A stretch of DNA of 14,119 nt, taken from contig DLME01000065.1 in assembly GCA_002479215.1 (NCBI GenBank), positions 1 to 14,119 on the forward strand, read 5' to 3'. Position numbers and translations under genes: made by a program. Below are positions 7,334 through 13,866 of this stretch, one piece after another (positions within the stretch are counted from its first letter, which is position 1; every line of letters begins with the position of its first letter). The notes under the pieces were generated by a model. The model was not told the origin of the DNA. It made no database searches and saw nothing but the letters and a program-made list of their open reading frames with translations. This stretch comes from Syntrophaceae bacterium UBA7544. Its GTDB lineage: Bacteria; Desulfobacterota; Syntrophia; Syntrophales; Smithellaceae.

Positions 7334-7564
7334 ATGGATGTAGTGAATGTTATAACCAAAGGAACGATAAAAGGAAAATTCATGGGGTTTAAAAGCTACA
7401 CTACCTTTGAGTTCACTGACGGTCAGAAATGGCGACAAAATGATACTAAATTTTTGCATCATTATGCGTTTAATCCGGAAGCGCAAATTACCCAAAAAGA
7501 AGGCAAATACTATTTAGAAGTTAAAGATGTATCGGAAACAGTGGAAGTCAGAAGATTAAAATAA
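7334..7564 (+). CDS. Small beta-rich protein of unknown function
   Basis: A 76-residue soluble protein with no signal peptide or membrane segment. Its pattern, GKFMGFKSYTTFEFTDGQKW followed by an aromatic patch HHYAF, a central N-P-E-A-Q-I-T and a closing ETVEVRRL, resembles a widespread but unnamed small SH3-like beta-barrel family ('G-f-x-G-x-T-x-F-x-f-x-x-G-x-x-W'). I recall the pattern only, and no function. The start is well supported: GGAGGTGA (7323-7330) directly precedes ATG at 7334. The glyoxalase-fold gene begins 25 bases downstream and probably shares its transcript. Confidence 0.8.
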   Translation: MDVVNVITKGTIKGKFMGFKSYTTFEFTDGQKWRQNDTKFLHHYAFNPEAQITQKEGKYYLEVKDVSETVEVRRLK

Positions 7565-7589
7565 GAATTTTCAAGAGAGGTATCAAATT

Positions 7590-7961
7590 ATGCAATTCAC
7601 TTTCGCCCACAATAACTTCAATGTATTAAATTTGAAAAAGAGCCTGGCCTTCTACAAGGAAGCATTGCAACTGACCGAAGTGCGCAAGTATGAAGCGCCG
7701 GACGGCAGTTTCATCATTGTTTTTATTTCCGATGGCAAAATGCCACACCAGTTAGAGCTGACCTGGCTCAAAGACAGAAAAGAACCTTACAATCTCGGTG
7801 ACAATGAATTTCATCTGGCCTTCAAGGTGGATGATTTCGCGGCCGCTCATGCCCTGCATCAAAAAATGGGCTGTATTTGTTTTGAAAACAAGACTATGGG
7901 CATTTACTTCATCAACGATCCCGACGATTATTGGATTGAAATAATCCCCCAAAAGAGATAA
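7590..7961 (+). CDS. VOC-family metalloenzyme, lactoylglutathione-lyase-like (glyoxalase I fold)
   Basis: A 123-residue protein with the two beta-alpha-beta-beta-beta modules of the vicinal-oxygen-chelate superfamily. Candidate metal ligands stand where glyoxalase I has them: His7 (FAHNNFNV), Glu56 (QLELTWL), His75 (NEFHLAF) and Glu117 (DYWIEIIP). The helix KKSLAFYKEAL and the phrase YNLGDNEFHLAFKVDD are typical of short bacterial glyoxalases, which detoxify methylglyoxal as a thiol adduct. Whether glutathione or another thiol is used cannot be told. The ATG follows AGAGG (7576-7580) by 9 bases. It lies 25 bases after the small protein gene and is probably co-transcribed with it. Just downstream, TTTTAT/ATAAAA (7967-7972/7979-7984) followed by TATTTT is a weak AT-only hairpin that might partly end the transcript. 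Confidence 0.87.
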   Translation: MQFTFAHNNFNVLNLKKSLAFYKEALQLTEVRKYEAPDGSFIIVFISDGKMPHQLELTWLKDRKEPYNLGDNEFHLAFKVDDFAAAHALHQKMGCICFENKTMGIYFINDPDDYWIEIIPQKR

Positions 7962-8020
7962 AATCGTTTTATTGTACGATAAAATATTTTCTCTAACCTG
8001 CCCAAAATAAGGAGGCCGTT

Positions 8021-8749
8021 ATGTTAGCAATCAGAACAAAATCAATATATGCGTTTATTCTCTGTTTATTAATTGCCGGGTGCGCCACCGCGCCTATCGA
8101 TCCGGCAAAAGAATGGGAGAAAGCTAAAAATATTGATTCATTTGAAAGCTATGCCCACTTCCTTCAAGATAATGCGCCTAATAACTTCACACCGGAGGCA
8201 AAACTTAAGCTCAAAGCTATTATCCGGGAAATTGCTTTAAAGAGTGTGGACGATAATCGCGTTGCCCTAAAAAAAGGAACAGAGTTTAGCTTCAATTTGT
8301 TTTCCCCTGATGATGTCTTAAAATCATTTGTTCAGGAAAATCTGCCTGTAAGTTACAGTATTGTTTATAAATCCGGCCAGGACCCGGCTGTTAAACATTC
8401 CGAAGGTTTTCAGGAATTAAAAAATTACGATGAATTAAAACCTTTTCAGTCCCGCTTGATTCAGAGTCAAAAAGCCACTTCACAATCAAGAGTTGCCGTT
8501 ACGGCCTGGATGATTCCGCTGACCGTTTCCGGCATAAGCACCATCGGCCCGGATACCACGTTTATTTTTTATCGCGATCCCGACCAAGTCAATAATCGCG
8601 CTTTTGGAATTTCCATAAAAAGCGAATTAGTCAAAGGTATTGTAGAAAGAGAGCAGGCTAATATCGTAGGTGCAGGAATTGTTATTATAAAATCATCCGA
8701 ATTTGTCTGGGTATATGATTTTAGCCAGGATGGAAAATCGCTTTTTTAA
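8021..8749 (+). CDS. Predicted lipoprotein of unknown function
   Basis: A 242-residue exported protein. The leader MLAIRTKSIYAFILCLLIAGC has basic residues, a hydrophobic core and lipobox LIAGC with the lipidated Cys at residue 21; Ala22 after it favours outer-membrane sorting. Residues 28-75 (DPAKEWEKAKNIDSFESYAH and on) look helical, in the 'w..A...ds..aY..Fl..np' rhythm often found before tetratricopeptide-like or periplasmic repeat proteins. The rest is mixed beta and unrecognised. The ribosome site AAGGAGG (8009-8015) lies 5 bases before the ATG. It follows the glyoxalase-fold gene by 59 bases, so it may belong to the same unit. It is separate from the aromatic operon, which has its own promoter at 8837. 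Confidence 0.85.
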   Translation: MLAIRTKSIYAFILCLLIAGCATAPIDPAKEWEKAKNIDSFESYAHFLQDNAPNNFTPEAKLKLKAIIREIALKSVDDNRVALKKGTEFSFNLFSPDDVLKSFVQENLPVSYSIVYKSGQDPAVKHSEGFQELKNYDELKPFQSRLIQSQKATSQSRVAVTAWMIPLTVSGISTIGPDTTFIFYRDPDQVNNRAFGISIKSELVKGIVEREQANIVGAGIVIIKSSEFVWVYDFSQDGKSLF

Positions 8750-8765
8750 TTAACGCGTTTCATGT

Positions 8766-8790
8766 AAGTTAATTCGATTTAAACTTTTTT
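8766..8790 (+). terminator. Weak AT-rich terminator after the lipoprotein gene
   Basis: AAGTT (8766-8770, extendable by AA past a bulge) pairs with AACTT (8782-8786), and the arm runs into six T (8785-8790). A second AT-only palindrome, AACTTTT/AAAAGTT ending in TTTT, lies at about 8817-8834. Both stems lack G-C strength, so termination may be partial and some readthrough into the aromatic operon leader is possible. Confidence 0.35.
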
Positions 8791-8836
8791 CTGGTTCCTA
8801 AAATAAAGATTAAATTAACTTTTTAAAAGTTTTTCC

Positions 8837-8865
8837 TTGACAAATATTTTTAGTTTGTTTATATG
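8837..8865 (+). promoter_or_regulatory. Promoter of the aromatic amino-acid operon
   Basis: A perfect -35 TTGACA (8837-8842), an exact 17-base spacer, then TATATG (8860-8865). Transcription should start near 8872, about 23 bases before the leader-peptide ATG and about 240 bases before aroF. The long transcribed leader and its contents point to control after initiation. No operator palindrome was seen over the promoter. Confidence 0.75.
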
Positions 8866-8894
8866 AGCTTCAAGTAAAGGACAGGTTTTTCACG

Positions 8895-8990
8895 ATGGAC
8901 AGAAAACTAAATGCAAACAGCAATATTTATGGTTACTGGTTTTATACCTATTTTGCATTGGTCTGCCTGTCGCTGAGGAGGTCTTGTTAA
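8895..8990 (+). CDS. Aromatic leader peptide of the aroF operon attenuator
   Basis: A 31-residue frame, too short for routine gene callers, running ATG (8895) to TAA (8990). Residues 12-20 read Y-G-Y-W-F-Y-T-Y-F: four Tyr, two Phe and one Trp in nine codons, at 8928-8954. Such a cluster of the pathway's end products, in front of a terminator and of the DAHP synthase gene, is the signature of ribosome-mediated attenuation known from trp, phe and his operons. AAAGGA (8876-8881) and AGG (8883-8885) are possible ribosome sites, 13 and 9 bases from the ATG. GACAGG there (8880-8885) can also pair with CCTGTC (8966-8971) inside the frame, which might limit leader translation. The mixed Tyr/Phe/Trp content suggests sensing of all three amino acids, fitting a common-pathway operon. 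Not experimentally known to me. Confidence 0.75.
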   Translation: MDRKLNANSNIYGYWFYTYFALVCLSLRRSC

Positions 8991-9010
8991 GGTAATATAA
9001 ACCAAAAACA

Positions 9011-9056
9011 GCCATGGGTGGATCAAAAACGAGCCGCCCATGGCTTTTCTGTTTTT
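9011..9056 (+). terminator. First attenuator hairpin (segments 1:2)
   Basis: GCCATGGGTGG (9011-9021) pairs with CCGCCCATGGC (9034-9044): 11 pairs including one G-U, with a 12-base loop, followed by TTTTCTGTTTTT. The A-rich 9004-9010 can additionally pair with TGTTTTT (9050-9056) past a 5-base bulge. The stem begins 20 bases after the leader-peptide stop. Either a terminator or the pause/protector hairpin of a classic attenuator. Confidence 0.75.
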
Positions 9057-9071
9057 AAAGGCCATGGCGGC
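9033..9071 (+). promoter_or_regulatory. Antiterminator-type pairing between the two hairpins (segments 2:3)
   Basis: The 3' arm of the first hairpin (9033-9044) is also complementary to the 5' arm of the second (9061-9071): 11 pairs with a single bulged C at 9037 and a 16-base loop. This stem excludes both terminator stems. The region therefore has the 1:2 / 2:3 / 3:4 alternatives of trp-type attenuators, built on four copies of a CATGG/CCATG core. Read from base complementarity; folding energies not computed. Confidence 0.6.
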
Positions 9072-9092
9072 AAAAACGTCATGGCTTTTTTT
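9061..9092 (+). terminator. Second attenuator hairpin, intrinsic terminator (segments 3:4)
   Basis: GCCATGGCG (9061-9069) pairs with CGTCATGGC (9077-9085): 9 pairs including one G-U, loop GCAAAAA, directly followed by seven T (9086-9092). It ends only 6 bases before the aroF ribosome site (AGGAGGG, 9099-9105), so it must be bypassed for operon expression. This is the most canonical terminator in the window. Confidence 0.85.
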
Positions 9093-9113
9093 AGTTTTAG
9101 GAGGGAAGAAATC

Positions 9114-10124
9114 ATGATTGTGGTAATGAAAAGTCAAGCTACAGAAAAGCAAATAGAGGATGTAATCCGCTGGATTGAATCGGTCGGATACAAAGCGCAT
9201 CCTTCGCACGGGGTCGAACGAACAATTATCGGAGCTGTAGGGGATAACCGCGACAAGGCAATCCTCAAATACGCGGAATCTTTACCGGGGGTGGAAAAAA
9301 CTATGCCTATTTTAAAACCATACAAGCTGGCGAGCCGTGAATCGCACGAAGGCAATACCGTGGTTTCCGTAGGCAAAATTCAAATCGGCGGCCCGGAATT
9401 CGTAGTGATGGCCGGACCCTGCTCGATTGAAAGCGAAGAGCAATTACTGGAAAGCGCCTATATAGCCAAAAAAGGAGGCGCGCAAATTCTTCGGGGAGGC
9501 GCCTACAAGCCGCGCACTTCGCCTTACAGTTTCCAGGGGATGGAAGAAGAGGGCTTGAAAATTTTAGATCAGGTTCGTGTGCGGGCAAGCATGCCGGTAG
9601 TTACGGAAGTGGTTAATCCCGCCGATGTCGATCTTGTTGAATCATACGCCGACATGCTCCAGATAGGCGCGCGCAATATTCAGAACTTTGCCCTGCTTAA
9701 AGAAGTCGGCCGTTCGCAAAAACCGGTGCTTTTAAAAAGAGGCATGATGACCACTATCGAAGAGCTGCTCATGTCGGCGGAATACATCCTTTCGGCGGGT
9801 AACTCTCAGGTTATCCTTTGCGAACGCGGCATCAGAACCTTCGAAACGGCTACAAGAAACACTTTGGATATAAGCGCCGTTCCGGTACTGAAAGGGTTAA
9901 CGCATCTGCCGGTCATTGTTGACCCCAGCCATGCCGCCGGTCATTGGAAATATGTAATCCCCCTTTCCCGTGCCGCAATGGCCGTAGGGGCCGATGGCCT
10001 TATTGTCGAGGTGCATCCGGAACCGGAAAAGGCTGTCTCCGATGGAGCGCAATCCCTGAAACCGGAAAAGTTCTATCAATTGATGGATGAATTAAGGGCA
10101 ATTAACGCGGCGATGAGACACTAA
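9114..10124 (+). CDS. aroF: 3-deoxy-7-phosphoheptulonate (DAHP) synthase, type I-beta with N-terminal regulatory domain
   Basis: Condenses PEP and erythrose-4-phosphate, the first step of the shikimate pathway. The 336 residues comprise an N-terminal ferredoxin-like domain (1-70, [18 protein letters not shown]...), which in relatives such as the Thermotoga enzyme binds Tyr or Phe for feedback inhibition, and a TIM-barrel catalytic domain. Signatures: GPCSIES with metal ligand Cys103, [11 protein letters not shown] (127-137), [10 protein letters not shown] (183-192), KRGM (208-211), DPSHAAG with His273, then Glu299 and Asp310. The ATG at 9114 has AGGAGGG 8 bases upstream. The frame stays open 32 codons further, but that would run through the terminator stem and is rejected. 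First structural gene behind the attenuator; aroB starts 15 bases after its stop. Product made in the cytoplasm; control therefore likely works at both the transcript and enzyme level. Confidence 0.95.
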   Translation: MIVVMKSQATEKQIEDVIRWIESVGYKAHPSHGVERTIIGAVGDNRDKAILKYAESLPGVEKTMPILKPYKLASRESHEGNTVVSVGKIQIGGPEFVVMAGPCSIESEEQLLESAYIAKKGGAQILRGGAYKPRTSPYSFQGMEEEGLKILDQVRVRASMPVVTEVVNPADVDLVESYADMLQIGARNIQNFALLKEVGRSQKPVLLKRGMMTTIEELLMSAEYILSAGNSQVILCERGIRTFETATRNTLDISAVPVLKGLTHLPVIVDPSHAAGHWKYVIPLSRAAMAVGADGLIVEVHPEPEKAVSDGAQSLKPEKFYQLMDELRAINAAMRH

Positions 10125-10139
10125 AAACGGAGTAAGTAT

Positions 10140-11234
10140 ATGCGATCAATGAAAGTCAATCTCGATAAGAAGTCTTTGTCTTCCTACGAAATACGCATAG
10201 GTAAAGGCATTGCCGACCGGATGGCTCTGCTTATTGCCAAAAACCACAAAGCGGGACTCTATGTGTTGATAACGGACGATTGTGTCGGTAAAATCTACGG
10301 ACAAAAGCTTTTAATCAGCTTAAAAGATGTAGGACTGAATGTGGATTCCATCGAATTTCCCGCGGGCGAGACTTCCAAAAACATTAACACTGTCCTGGAT
10401 ATTGTGGAAAAGTTGTTAAAACGGGGAGCCGACAGGGAGACTCTTTTAATTGCTTTAGGCGGCGGAGTTGTGGGCGACATGGTCGGCTTTATCGCTTCCG
10501 TTTTCATGCGCTCCATTCCTTATATTCAAATTCCGACAACACTCGTGGCACAGGTGGACAGCAGTATCGGCGGAAAAACCGCTATCGATCTGCCTTACGG
10601 TAAAAATCTACTGGGGACGTTTTACCAACCCAGCGCAGTATTTGCGGATTTGAGTTTTCTGGATACACTGCCGGAAAAAGAATTCAACAACGGACTGGCG
10701 GAAATTATCAAATACGGTGTCATCGAAGATGAAAAAATGTTTCATGCTCTGGAAGATAATATGGAAGCGGTAAAACAAAAAGACGCGTCGCTTTTGTTAA
10801 AGCTTGTGGAAAATTGTTGCCGCATCAAAAAATCAATTGTCGAGATAGACGAAAAGGAGCAAGGCCTGCGCCGCATTCTTAATTTCGGCCACACCATTGG
10901 GCATGCGTTGGAAGCCCTTTCCCAATATAAAGTAACGCATGGAGAAGGAGTGGCTCTGGGGATGATCGCGGCGGCGCGCATTTCCGAAAAAATGGGCTAT
11001 CTGGAAAGCGGGGAAACCATGCGTATCGAAGGGCTTATAAACAGCGCGGGCCTGCCCGTAAACATTCCTAAGCCCTTTTCTCCGGAAAGTATAATTTCTC
11101 AGTTGCGTATGGACAAGAAAAAAAAGGGCGACATCATTCATTTTGTTTTGTTAAAGAAAATAGGAATGCCGTTTGTCAACGGAGGTATAGAAGCCAGTTT
11201 GATAAGAGAAGTAATTGAGGAGATGAAAAAATGA
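10140..11234 (+). CDS. aroB: 3-dehydroquinate synthase
   Basis: Converts DAHP to 3-dehydroquinate, using NAD catalytically and a divalent metal. 364 residues, the usual length. Seen in order: PAGETSK (74-80), NAD loop GGGVVGD (107-113), the long signature IPTTLVAQVDSSIGGKTAID (131-150), metal ligand Glu188 in LAEIIKYG, His251 in NFGHTIGHA, and His267 in THGEGVALG. All key residues are present. CGGAG (10128-10132) precedes the ATG by 7 bases. A second in-frame ATG at codon 4 is possible but has a worse spacing. The stop overlaps the pheA start in ATGA (11231-11234), so translation of the two is coupled. Confidence 0.96.
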   Translation: MRSMKVNLDKKSLSSYEIRIGKGIADRMALLIAKNHKAGLYVLITDDCVGKIYGQKLLISLKDVGLNVDSIEFPAGETSKNINTVLDIVEKLLKRGADRETLLIALGGGVVGDMVGFIASVFMRSIPYIQIPTTLVAQVDSSIGGKTAIDLPYGKNLLGTFYQPSAVFADLSFLDTLPEKEFNNGLAEIIKYGVIEDEKMFHALEDNMEAVKQKDASLLLKLVENCCRIKKSIVEIDEKEQGLRRILNFGHTIGHALEALSQYKVTHGEGVALGMIAAARISEKMGYLESGETMRIEGLINSAGLPVNIPKPFSPESIISQLRMDKKKKGDIIHFVLLKKIGMPFVNGGIEASLIREVIEEMKK

Positions 11235-12313
11235 AGCCGGGGCGCTTGGAAAATTTACGAAAAACCATAAAAGAAAAAGACCGGGATATTATCCGTTTGT
11301 TGAATGAACGGGCGCAAATATCCGTTCAGATAGGCAAGGTTAAAGGCGAAGGCGGAATCGAAGTATATGATCCTGCTCAGGAAGCAAAAGTTTACGGTTA
11401 TCTGCAGGAGCTTAATCCCGGCCCTCTGCCCCGGGATGCCGTAATGTCCATTTTCAGGGAAATTATTTCCGCCTCGCGCAGTTTGCAAAAACCAACGGCC
11501 ATTGCTTTTTTTGGTGCGGAAGCATCTTTTACGCATTTAGCAGCGCGTCTGCATTTTGGTGATTCCAGCCGTTATTTTCCTCAGCCGAGGATTGATCGTG
11601 TATTTGATGAAGTAGAAAAGGGTTCCATAGATTGGGGCGTTGTTCCCGTAGAAAATTCCCTGGAAGGATCGGTGAACATTACTCTCGACCGGCTGATTAC
11701 GACCGCACTGAATATCAGGGCAGAGGTTTTTCTGCGAATCAGCCAGTGCCTGATTTCTTCGGCTAAAAGCATGACGGATATTAAGAAAATTTATTCTCAT
11801 CCGCACGCCTTACCCCAGTGCCAGGTATGGCTCAGAACCAATCTGCCCAATTGCACGCTGGGCGAAGCGGAAAGCACAGCCGCAGCGGCCCGAATGGTGC
11901 GGGGGAAAAAGAACGAAGCAGCGATAGGCAGCGCCCTTGCCGCTCAGATCTACGGCTTGAACTTGCTGGCCGAAGGCATCGAAGATAGCTCCTCCAATAT
12001 GACGCGCTTTTTGGTTATGGGCAGAGGAGAAAGCAATTCTACCGGCGACGATAAAACTTCTTTGATTTTCGCGACACCCCATTCGCCCGGTTCGCTTCAT
12101 CGCGCACTATCTTCCTTCGCCCGCCGCCGGATTAATTTGACCAAAATAGAATCACATCCGGTAAAAGAGAGATTGTGGGAATATCTTTTCTTTGTAGATA
12201 TGCTCGGCCATATAAAAGACAAACCGATAAAAAGTTGTTTACAGGAGTTGAAAGAAAAAACAACTTTTCTAAAGATATTGGGTTCATACCCGAAAGCAGA
12301 AGGCAGAATATGA
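11231..12313 (+). CDS. pheA: Bifunctional chorismate mutase / prephenate dehydratase (P-protein)
   Basis: Turns chorismate into prephenate and then phenylpyruvate, committing flux to phenylalanine. 360 residues in three domains: AroQ-type chorismate mutase (1-88, with Arg10, Arg27 and Lys36 in the expected helix positions); prephenate dehydratase (89-265: AFFGAEASFTH, VVPVENSLEGSV, ESTAAAARM, and the catalytic T-R-F motif with Thr258); and a C-terminal ACT domain (275-355) for phenylalanine feedback. In the ACT domain the usual Phe-site motifs are altered: GSL (287-289) stands for GAL, and ESHP (307-310) for ESRP. Start ATG overlaps the aroB stop by 4 bases, and its own stop overlaps the aroDE start by 4 bases (12310-12313). 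No separate ribosome site is needed if coupling holds, though GAGG (11218-11221) is near. Confidence 0.95.
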   Translation: MKPGRLENLRKTIKEKDRDIIRLLNERAQISVQIGKVKGEGGIEVYDPAQEAKVYGYLQELNPGPLPRDAVMSIFREIISASRSLQKPTAIAFFGAEASFTHLAARLHFGDSSRYFPQPRIDRVFDEVEKGSIDWGVVPVENSLEGSVNITLDRLITTALNIRAEVFLRISQCLISSAKSMTDIKKIYSHPHALPQCQVWLRTNLPNCTLGEAESTAAAARMVRGKKNEAAIGSALAAQIYGLNLLAEGIEDSSSNMTRFLVMGRGESNSTGDDKTSLIFATPHSPGSLHRALSSFARRRINLTKIESHPVKERLWEYLFFVDMLGHIKDKPIKSCLQELKEKTTFLKILGSYPKAEGRI

Positions 12314-13866
12314 TCTGTATCACCATTACGGCCCGCACGAACAAAGAAGCGCTCAAAGACATTGAACGAAGCTGTCTCATTGCCGATTTCATCGAGCTGA
12401 GAATGGATTTAATCAAAGGCGGAGTTTTACCGGAATTGATTTCCGCTGCCCGCAGCGGTTCGGCTTCGGTTAAAATTATCGTTACCTGCAGAAAAAGGGA
12501 GGAGGCCGCCCCTGCCGGAAAAGCAGTGGTTATCAAAAATACGAAAAACCAAAAGATAGCTTTGCTTAAAGAAGCAATCAAACTGGGCGCGGATTTTATC
12601 GATATCGAGCTTGCGGAAGGAAATGTAGCGATTCGTGAGCTCAAAACTTTTTGCACTAAACAGGGAGGTTTTACCAAAATCATTATTTCCTACCATGATG
12701 TTAAGAAGACTCCCTCGCTTACAAAGCTGAAAGAAGTATTCAATAAATGTGCAAAGGCTAAACCGGCAATTGTAAAAATCGTCACCTTAGCCAAAGCACC
12801 TGAAGATAATTTGAGGGTTCTCAGTTTGATCCCTTATGCGCGAAAACATTCTCAGGAAATCATTGCCCTTTGTATGGGAGCTCCCGGCCGCCTCAGCCGC
12901 GCCGTAGCACCTATCATGGGCAATTATTTGAGCTTTGCCGCGCTGGATAAGAAGAGTCAATCCGCGCCGGGGCAGTTCACAGTTGGGGACATGAAACAAA
13001 TATTAAAATTGCTAAAAGGCGAAAATGCTGCGCCGCCGTTAACGATTTCCCCCACGGACACACTGCAGAATTATATTCTATTGGGCAATCCGGTGCAGCA
13101 AAGTCTTTCTCCCTTAATGCACAACGCGGCTTTGAAGGAAATGAAGATGGCGGGAAACTACACCGCGTTTTGCGTCCGAAATCTGGGCGGCGCGCTACGA
13201 GGCATGAGGGACATGAATATCCGGGGCGCCAGCATAACCATACCCTATAAGACCGAAGCTATGGAATATCTGGATGATGTTGATGAACACTCGCTGAAAA
13301 TAGGAGCCGTAAATACAATCATCAACGAAAACGGCCGCCTGAAAGGCTGCAATACCGATTGGCTGGGGTTGATTCTTACGCTTAAAGAAGCAATGACAAT
13401 AAAAGATAAAACTTTCGTAATCATCGGCGCAGGCGGAACGGCGCGGGCGGTGGCTTATGGAATCCTAAAGGAAGGCGGATTCCCGATTATCACAAACAGA
13501 ACTCCGGAAAAAGGAAAGATTCTATCGGGGAAATTCGACTGCCCGTTTTATCCGCTTTCCGAAATAGGCAAGATCAACGCCGACTGCCTCATTAACACGA
13601 CGCCTGTGGGCATGTATCCCCACAAGAATAAATCGCCGGTTGAATCTTCCGTGCTGACCGGATATAAATATGTTATGGATGTAATATACAATCCGCTGAA
13701 GACAAAATTACTGACGGATGCCGAAAAACAGGGCTGCCATATTTTTTCCGGGTTGGATATGTTTGTGCATCAAGGAGCGGAGCAGCTTCAGCTGTGGACA
13801 GGAAAAGAACCACCCCTGATGCTGATGAAAAAAGTGGTATGGGAAAGGCTGACCAAAATTGAATAA
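12310..13866 (+). CDS. aroDE: Fused 3-dehydroquinate dehydratase (type I) / shikimate dehydrogenase
   Basis: One 518-residue chain performs two consecutive steps: 3-dehydroquinate to 3-dehydroshikimate, then to shikimate with NADPH. Residues 1-235 are type I AroD: ELRMD (29-33), ISYHD with catalytic His129, IVKIVT with Schiff-base Lys156, and MGAPGRLSR (189-197) plus SAPGQ (218-222) for substrate binding. Residues 250-518 are AroE: LGNPVQQSLSPLMHN (258-272), catalytic Lys314 in TIPYK, Asp350 in NTDWLG, NADP loop GAGGTARA (373-380), NTTPVGM (429-435). Both active sites look intact. A short low-complexity linker joins them. The ATG overlaps the pheA stop; AGAAGG (12298-12303) lies 6 bases upstream. 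The open frame runs 45 codons further up, inside pheA, and is ignored. Similar fusions are known from plants, Chlamydia and some other bacteria. Confidence 0.95.
   Translation: MICITITARTNKEALKDIERSCLIADFIELRMDLIKGGVLPELISAARSGSASVKIIVTCRKREEAAPAGKAVVIKNTKNQKIALLKEAIKLGADFIDIELAEGNVAIRELKTFCTKQGGFTKIIISYHDVKKTPSLTKLKEVFNKCAKAKPAIVKIVTLAKAPEDNLRVLSLIPYARKHSQEIIALCMGAPGRLSRAVAPIMGNYLSFAALDKKSQSAPGQFTVGDMKQILKLLKGENAAPPLTISPTDTLQNYILLGNPVQQSLSPLMHNAALKEMKMAGNYTAFCVRNLGGALRGMRDMNIRGASITIPYKTEAMEYLDDVDEHSLKIGAVNTIINENGRLKGCNTDWLGLILTLKEAMTIKDKTFVIIGAGGTARAVAYGILKEGGFPIITNRTPEKGKILSGKFDCPFYPLSEIGKINADCLINTTPVGMYPHKNKSPVESSVLTGYKYVMDVIYNPLKTKLLTDAEKQGCHIFSGLDMFVHQGAEQLQLWTGKEPPLMLMKKVVWERLTKIE

Noticed and set aside
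9018..9113. Upstream extension of aroF by 32 codons
   Set aside because: It would be translated through both hairpins, and the ATG at 9114 has an excellent ribosome site and the family's usual N-terminus.
8872..9113. T-box riboswitch as the explanation for the aromatic leader
   Set aside because: No T-box AGGGTGGNACCGCG-like motif or specifier loop arrangement seen; the leader peptide explains the region better.
8907..9209. A 100-residue minus-strand frame across the leader region
   Set aside because: Antisense of the leader peptide, hairpins and the aroF start; no start signal or known domain.
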